Shown here: piece after piece, positions 61,101 to 64,000 of the stretch
Layout: every line of letters begins with the position of its first letter
Numbering within the stretch: the stretch's first letter is position 1
NCBI RefSeq assembly: GCF_030489605.1
Contig: NZ_JAUKFY010000009.1
Span: 124,001-188,000 of the forward strand
Direction of reading: 5' to 3'
Length of the DNA: 64,000 nucleotides
DNA from: Brevibacillus laterosporus
Lineage (GTDB): Bacteria > Bacillota > Bacilli > Brevibacillales > Brevibacillaceae
The notes under the pieces: generated by a model
Told to the model about the DNA's origin: nothing
Database searches by the model: none
Seen by the model: the letters and a program-made list of their open reading frames with translations, nothing else
Program-made: the position numbers and the translations under genes

Positions 61101-63344
61101 TCAAGGTTTCATTTGGCGCAATAAACGCTCAATGGTTTGCTGCCACAGTGATCTCGTTTTCCCTTCCATTTCCTTCAAGCCATACAACATTTTTTCATAA
61201 ACAGTTGTTAAATAAAGTAAATCCTGACGTTCATCTCCACTAATTTGGAGACGATTGACATACTCGCGCAGCGTTTCACCTGAATAACGCGGGGAAACCA
61301 TTTTTTCAAATATCGTTAGCACTAACGTAAATCTACGTGGAAAATCGTCCTGAGCGTATTGTGTCATTTTCCGCTGCAGCCACCATAAATACATCTTCTG
61401 ACGCTTTTTCCACAGAATCCATACACCGACTGTTATCAAAATACCAATTCCCCATAGCCAGCCACATGAGAATCCGTCACCTGTTTTTACTGCAAGCTTA
61501 TCTGCTTCTTCCATTCGATCTAATTGTTTAGGCTTATTCGCTTCTTTTTCCTCTGTGGAAGCAGGAATATTGATCTCATTGGATTCATTAGAAAGGCGAT
61601 CATAATTTACTTGCAGTGGAGATGTAAAGGAAGCTGTTGCCTCAAACGGTATCCAGCCGCTGCCTGGGAAGTATACCTCGACCCAGGAGTGTGCATCTCT
61701 ATTTCTCACTTCAATCGTCATATTATTGTTGGCATCACGACTAATCTCCTGACCGGGAGCAAACCCTTTTACCCAACGTGCAGGTATATCAATAGAGCGT
61801 AGCATGACCACCATGGAGGTTGAAAAATGATCGCAGTAGCCCTTCATTGTTTCAAATAGAAATTGATCTACAAAGTCTTGGCCTTCCTTAGGCATTGGTA
61901 CATCTTTCGTTTCATAGCGATATCTGCCTGAAGAGCGTAAATAATTCTCGATTGCTCTCGCTTTATCATATGGATTGTTTGATGCTTCCGTAATTTTTTC
62001 AGCTAGCTGCTTGATCCGATCAGGAAGACTGTTAGGCAGTTGCAGGTAACGTTCCTCTATATCTTTCGGATAATTGGTCCCCGCCGCAATGATTTTCTTT
62101 TCACTAATCACGGGAATCTCGGCTTGTAGCTGATAATGGTCCATGTACTGCTGAACAGGTGTAGGAATCAAAGTGCTATCGTCTCTTTCAGCAAACAGGC
62201 GACTATTTGAATCATTTTGCATAGCTCCATTAAAGGTAAGAATCCCCTGAGAAACCGTATCATAGGTTAATGTTGTATTTTCTGGGTTTACCTCTTCAAT
62301 GCCTTTAAGCTGTCCTGGATAAAAAATGGCCGGCAGCTGTTCTCCCTCCGCCTGTACAACAGCCATCACCTTTTTGGTTTCCAATCCGGAAAAAAGCGTG
62401 TCATTCCAAATATAGTTTTTAGGGTGCACAATGGACTCTAATTGTTTATCGCTTTTTATCCAGCCTTTGCCGGTATATACATCCTTAGCATCCCCGCGCA
62501 AGTAATATTTATCATTTGTGGTAACTGTAAATACCTTAGTATCATCCTGCTGAAAGGGACCTCCCAGCGTCTTATCATTGGTGTCATATCCCACTCTGCG
62601 GATCATTTCGCTCTGACCAGTTACAGATTTTCCTTGCAGAAAACCGATTGGGTCAGGCCAATTAGGCTCTGCCTTTGGGGATGCGTATCCTACACCTATT
62701 GCTAATGAAACTATCATTAATGGAACTACAAGCGTTTTCCAAATTGCAGATTGCGTTCCTCGATAGATAAATCCCTTCTGAATAGCTGATAGATGCAGGG
62801 TTGTAATTAGCATAAAACCAATCAGCAACGTCCGCATAATCGCTCCACTACCATTAAAAGGCATAAAGGTATCTAATACAGCAAGGTACGAAATGGTGAT
62901 AAATACAAACCATAAGCCTTGTCTTTGCTCTAGCACTAGGTAATTAAGCAGGGACACCAATACTAAAATCATGCCCGAAAAAAGCAGATTTCTTGAAATG
63001 ATACTCATATTTGTCCAATCTTGATTCATTATCTTGGTAAAATCTTCACTTACTGCCTGCAATGTTTGCGAAATCCACTCTGGATTAAAAAATGAAATTT
63101 CCACAAAATCGGCATGGAAGATGACAAGAGCACCGATGATTTTAATCAATAAACCCAGCCAGTGACTTCGAAAGGTCATATCTACTAAAATGATTCCTGC
63201 AACCAGATAGAGAAAGGTACTGATGCTCCCTGTATCTGAAAGGGAGGGTAGCGGTAACAGCCATTCACGTAGCAGCAAAAACAAAAATAAGGCAGCTAGC
63301 CATTCTAGCGCTTTTTTTTGCTTGAAAAAGGATGCTCCTGACAT
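61101..63344 (-). CDS. yebA: Transglutaminase-like membrane protein, YebA family
   Basis: Large membrane protein (747 aa). Six or so hydrophobic segments lie in the first 215 residues (DUF3488-type). An extracytoplasmic part follows, with a transglutaminase-like core: the Cys-containing MKGYCDHFSTSMVVMLR, RWVKGFAPG, and RDAHSWVEVYFPGSGWIPFEAT carrying the His and Asp of the triad. One membrane segment near 630 and a cytoplasmic tail come last. ATG 63344 has GGGGGTG 6 nt before it. It directly follows the DUF58 gene, as yeaD-yebA-guaA do in B. subtilis. Biochemical role unknown; similar pairs with MoxR ATPases are thought to act in envelope assembly. Confidence 0.88.
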   Translation of the reverse strand: MSGASFFKQKKALEWLAALFLFLLLREWLLPLPSLSDTGSISTFLYLVAGIILVDMTFRSHWLGLLIKIIGALVIFHADFVEISFFNPEWISQTLQAVSEDFTKIMNQDWTNMSIISRNLLFSGMILVLVSLLNYLVLEQRQGLWFVFITISYLAVLDTFMPFNGSGAIMRTLLIGFMLITTLHLSAIQKGFIYRGTQSAIWKTLVVPLMIVSLAIGVGYASPKAEPNWPDPIGFLQGKSVTGQSEMIRRVGYDTNDKTLGGPFQQDDTKVFTVTTNDKYYLRGDAKDVYTGKGWIKSDKQLESIVHPKNYIWNDTLFSGLETKKVMAVVQAEGEQLPAIFYPGQLKGIEEVNPENTTLTYDTVSQGILTFNGAMQNDSNSRLFAERDDSTLIPTPVQQYMDHYQLQAEIPVISEKKIIAAGTNYPKDIEERYLQLPNSLPDRIKQLAEKITEASNNPYDKARAIENYLRSSGRYRYETKDVPMPKEGQDFVDQFLFETMKGYCDHFSTSMVVMLRSIDIPARWVKGFAPGQEISRDANNNMTIEVRNRDAHSWVEVYFPGSGWIPFEATASFTSPLQVNYDRLSNESNEINIPASTEEKEANKPKQLDRMEEADKLAVKTGDGFSCGWLWGIGILITVGVWILWKKRQKMYLWWLQRKMTQYAQDDFPRRFTLVLTIFEKMVSPRYSGETLREYVNRLQISGDERQDLLYLTTVYEKMLYGLKEMEGKTRSLWQQTIERLLRQMKP

Positions 63345-63345
63345 A

Positions 63346-64000
63346 TTAGGCACCCCCTATCTGTTTTAGCTCTTCATATGCATCCACATGAACTGGTGTA
63401 CACATTACTTTCACAGATCGTAATCGCTTTAATGCTTCGTTTTCCTCCACAGTTGGAATCACATGATCGTGTACCCAGAATAATTGAATGTTACGTCCAG
63501 ACCTGGCTAAATTGCCCACTTGCAACACGAGGTCTTTTGTCAATGTAGAGGTAATCAGTACTAAGGTATATCCTTTGGAAAATTCCATTGCCTCCCTCCC
63601 GATCACTCTCGCAAAGGAATCTTCGCCATCCGAATGAACTCTGGCTAGCTGATCAAATACCCGAAAAAAATGCTGCTGTGAAATAGCCGGCGGTATAACG
63701 ATTCGCTCTTTTCCTCGTGCTACAAAACCGTACGAATGCATATTAATGCTTGAATAGTAAATAAGACTGGCGGTCAGCTTTACACTGGTTTCAAAAATAT
63801 GGTGATGAATTTGAGTTGATGCAGGCTTCTGTACGTCTAGAAAGAAAATTAACTCATTCATAGCCTGATGTTCAAATTCCTTCGTTTTAAGCCCGTGACC
63901 CCTAGCAGATGCCCTCCAATGAATCTGGCTTAGCCGATCCCCTCTCTGGTACTCTCGAACGCCTCTGACAGCTGCTACATCATCTGAACGCAGGTGTGCT
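63346..64000 (-). CDS. yeaD: DUF58 domain protein, YeaD family, 5' end outside window
   Basis: The frame is open to the right edge of the window, so the internal ATG at 63861 is not the start. The visible part holds the DUF58 hallmark VREYQRGDRLSQIHWRASAR near the edge, then a von Willebrand A-like domain (ELIFFLDVQKPA with the MIDAS-like Asp, and YTLVLITSTLTKDL). At least 218 residues are visible. It ends 1 nt before the ATG of the transglutaminase-like gene, so the two are coupled. The B. subtilis neighbour yeaC (MoxR ATPase) would be expected just outside. Confidence 0.85.
   Translation of the reverse strand, partial: AHLRSDDVAAVRGVREYQRGDRLSQIHWRASARGHGLKTKEFEHQAMNELIFFLDVQKPASTQIHHHIFETSVKLTASLIYYSSINMHSYGFVARGKERIVIPPAISQQHFFRVFDQLARVHSDGEDSFARVIGREAMEFSKGYTLVLITSTLTKDLVLQVGNLARSGRNIQLFWVHDHVIPTVEENEALKRLRSVKVMCTPVHVDAYEELKQIGGA

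Overview
The window reads as chromosomal sequence of a spore-forming, low-to-mid G+C Firmicute of the Paenibacillaceae, most likely a Brevibacillus. This rests on gene families and order, not on a database match: gatCAB, yerC-pcrB-pcrA-ligA-camS, the Bacillus-type purine genes, guaA next to pbuG and next to yebA/yeaD homologues, HemAT, rocA and a probable sporulation protein. No rRNA, tRNA, CRISPR array, prophage or insertion sequence was seen. Layout: (1) 1-3690, minus strand: an ABC exporter of MacAB/YknXYZ type (ATPase, FtsX-like permease, HlyD-like adaptor; the adaptor runs off the left edge). (2) 4147-5374, plus: an MFS transporter broken by one frameshift. (3) 5446-8676, minus: gatC-gatA-gatB. 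(4) 8882-14111, minus: separate units for DegV, an ECF sigma factor, an acetyltransferase, phosphatidylserine decarboxylase and a chemotaxis receptor. (5) 14568-15824, plus: an HTH-TPR regulator. (6) 16032-17579, minus: rocA, with a canonical sigma-54 promoter. (7) 17741-26610, minus: yerB, yerC-pcrB, pcrA, ligA, a propeller lipoprotein and camS. (8) 26758-30247, plus: a two-component system and a GH18 lipoprotein. (9) 30319-35396, minus: a complete livKHMGF branched-chain amino-acid importer. (10) 35642-37408: a YerA-type adenine deaminase. (11) 38164-60812: purine biosynthesis. (12) 61101-64000, minus: a transglutaminase-like membrane protein and a DUF58 protein. Purine genes are the main theme. 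All twelve genes from PRPP to IMP that form one operon in B. subtilis (purEKBCSQLFMNHD) are present in the same order and on the same strand, preceded by guaA and the purine permease. Here they fall into three blocks: purEKB, purCSQLFMN and purHD. Opposite-strand genes separate them: an iron alcohol dehydrogenase and M29 aminopeptidase in one gap, and an oxidoreductase, two small membrane proteins, HemAT and a SpoVIF-like gene in the other. Each block, and pbuG, has its own upstream region with CGAAC-type PurBox-like sites around a recognisable promoter. This suggests that PurR holds a split operon together as a regulon. I see no purine riboswitch at any of them. Most of the window is conserved housekeeping DNA. 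I found no convincing new defence or mobile system. The best leads are regulatory (PurR-like sites, the sigma-54 promoter of rocA, a structured element before guaA) and a few small or lineage-specific proteins.
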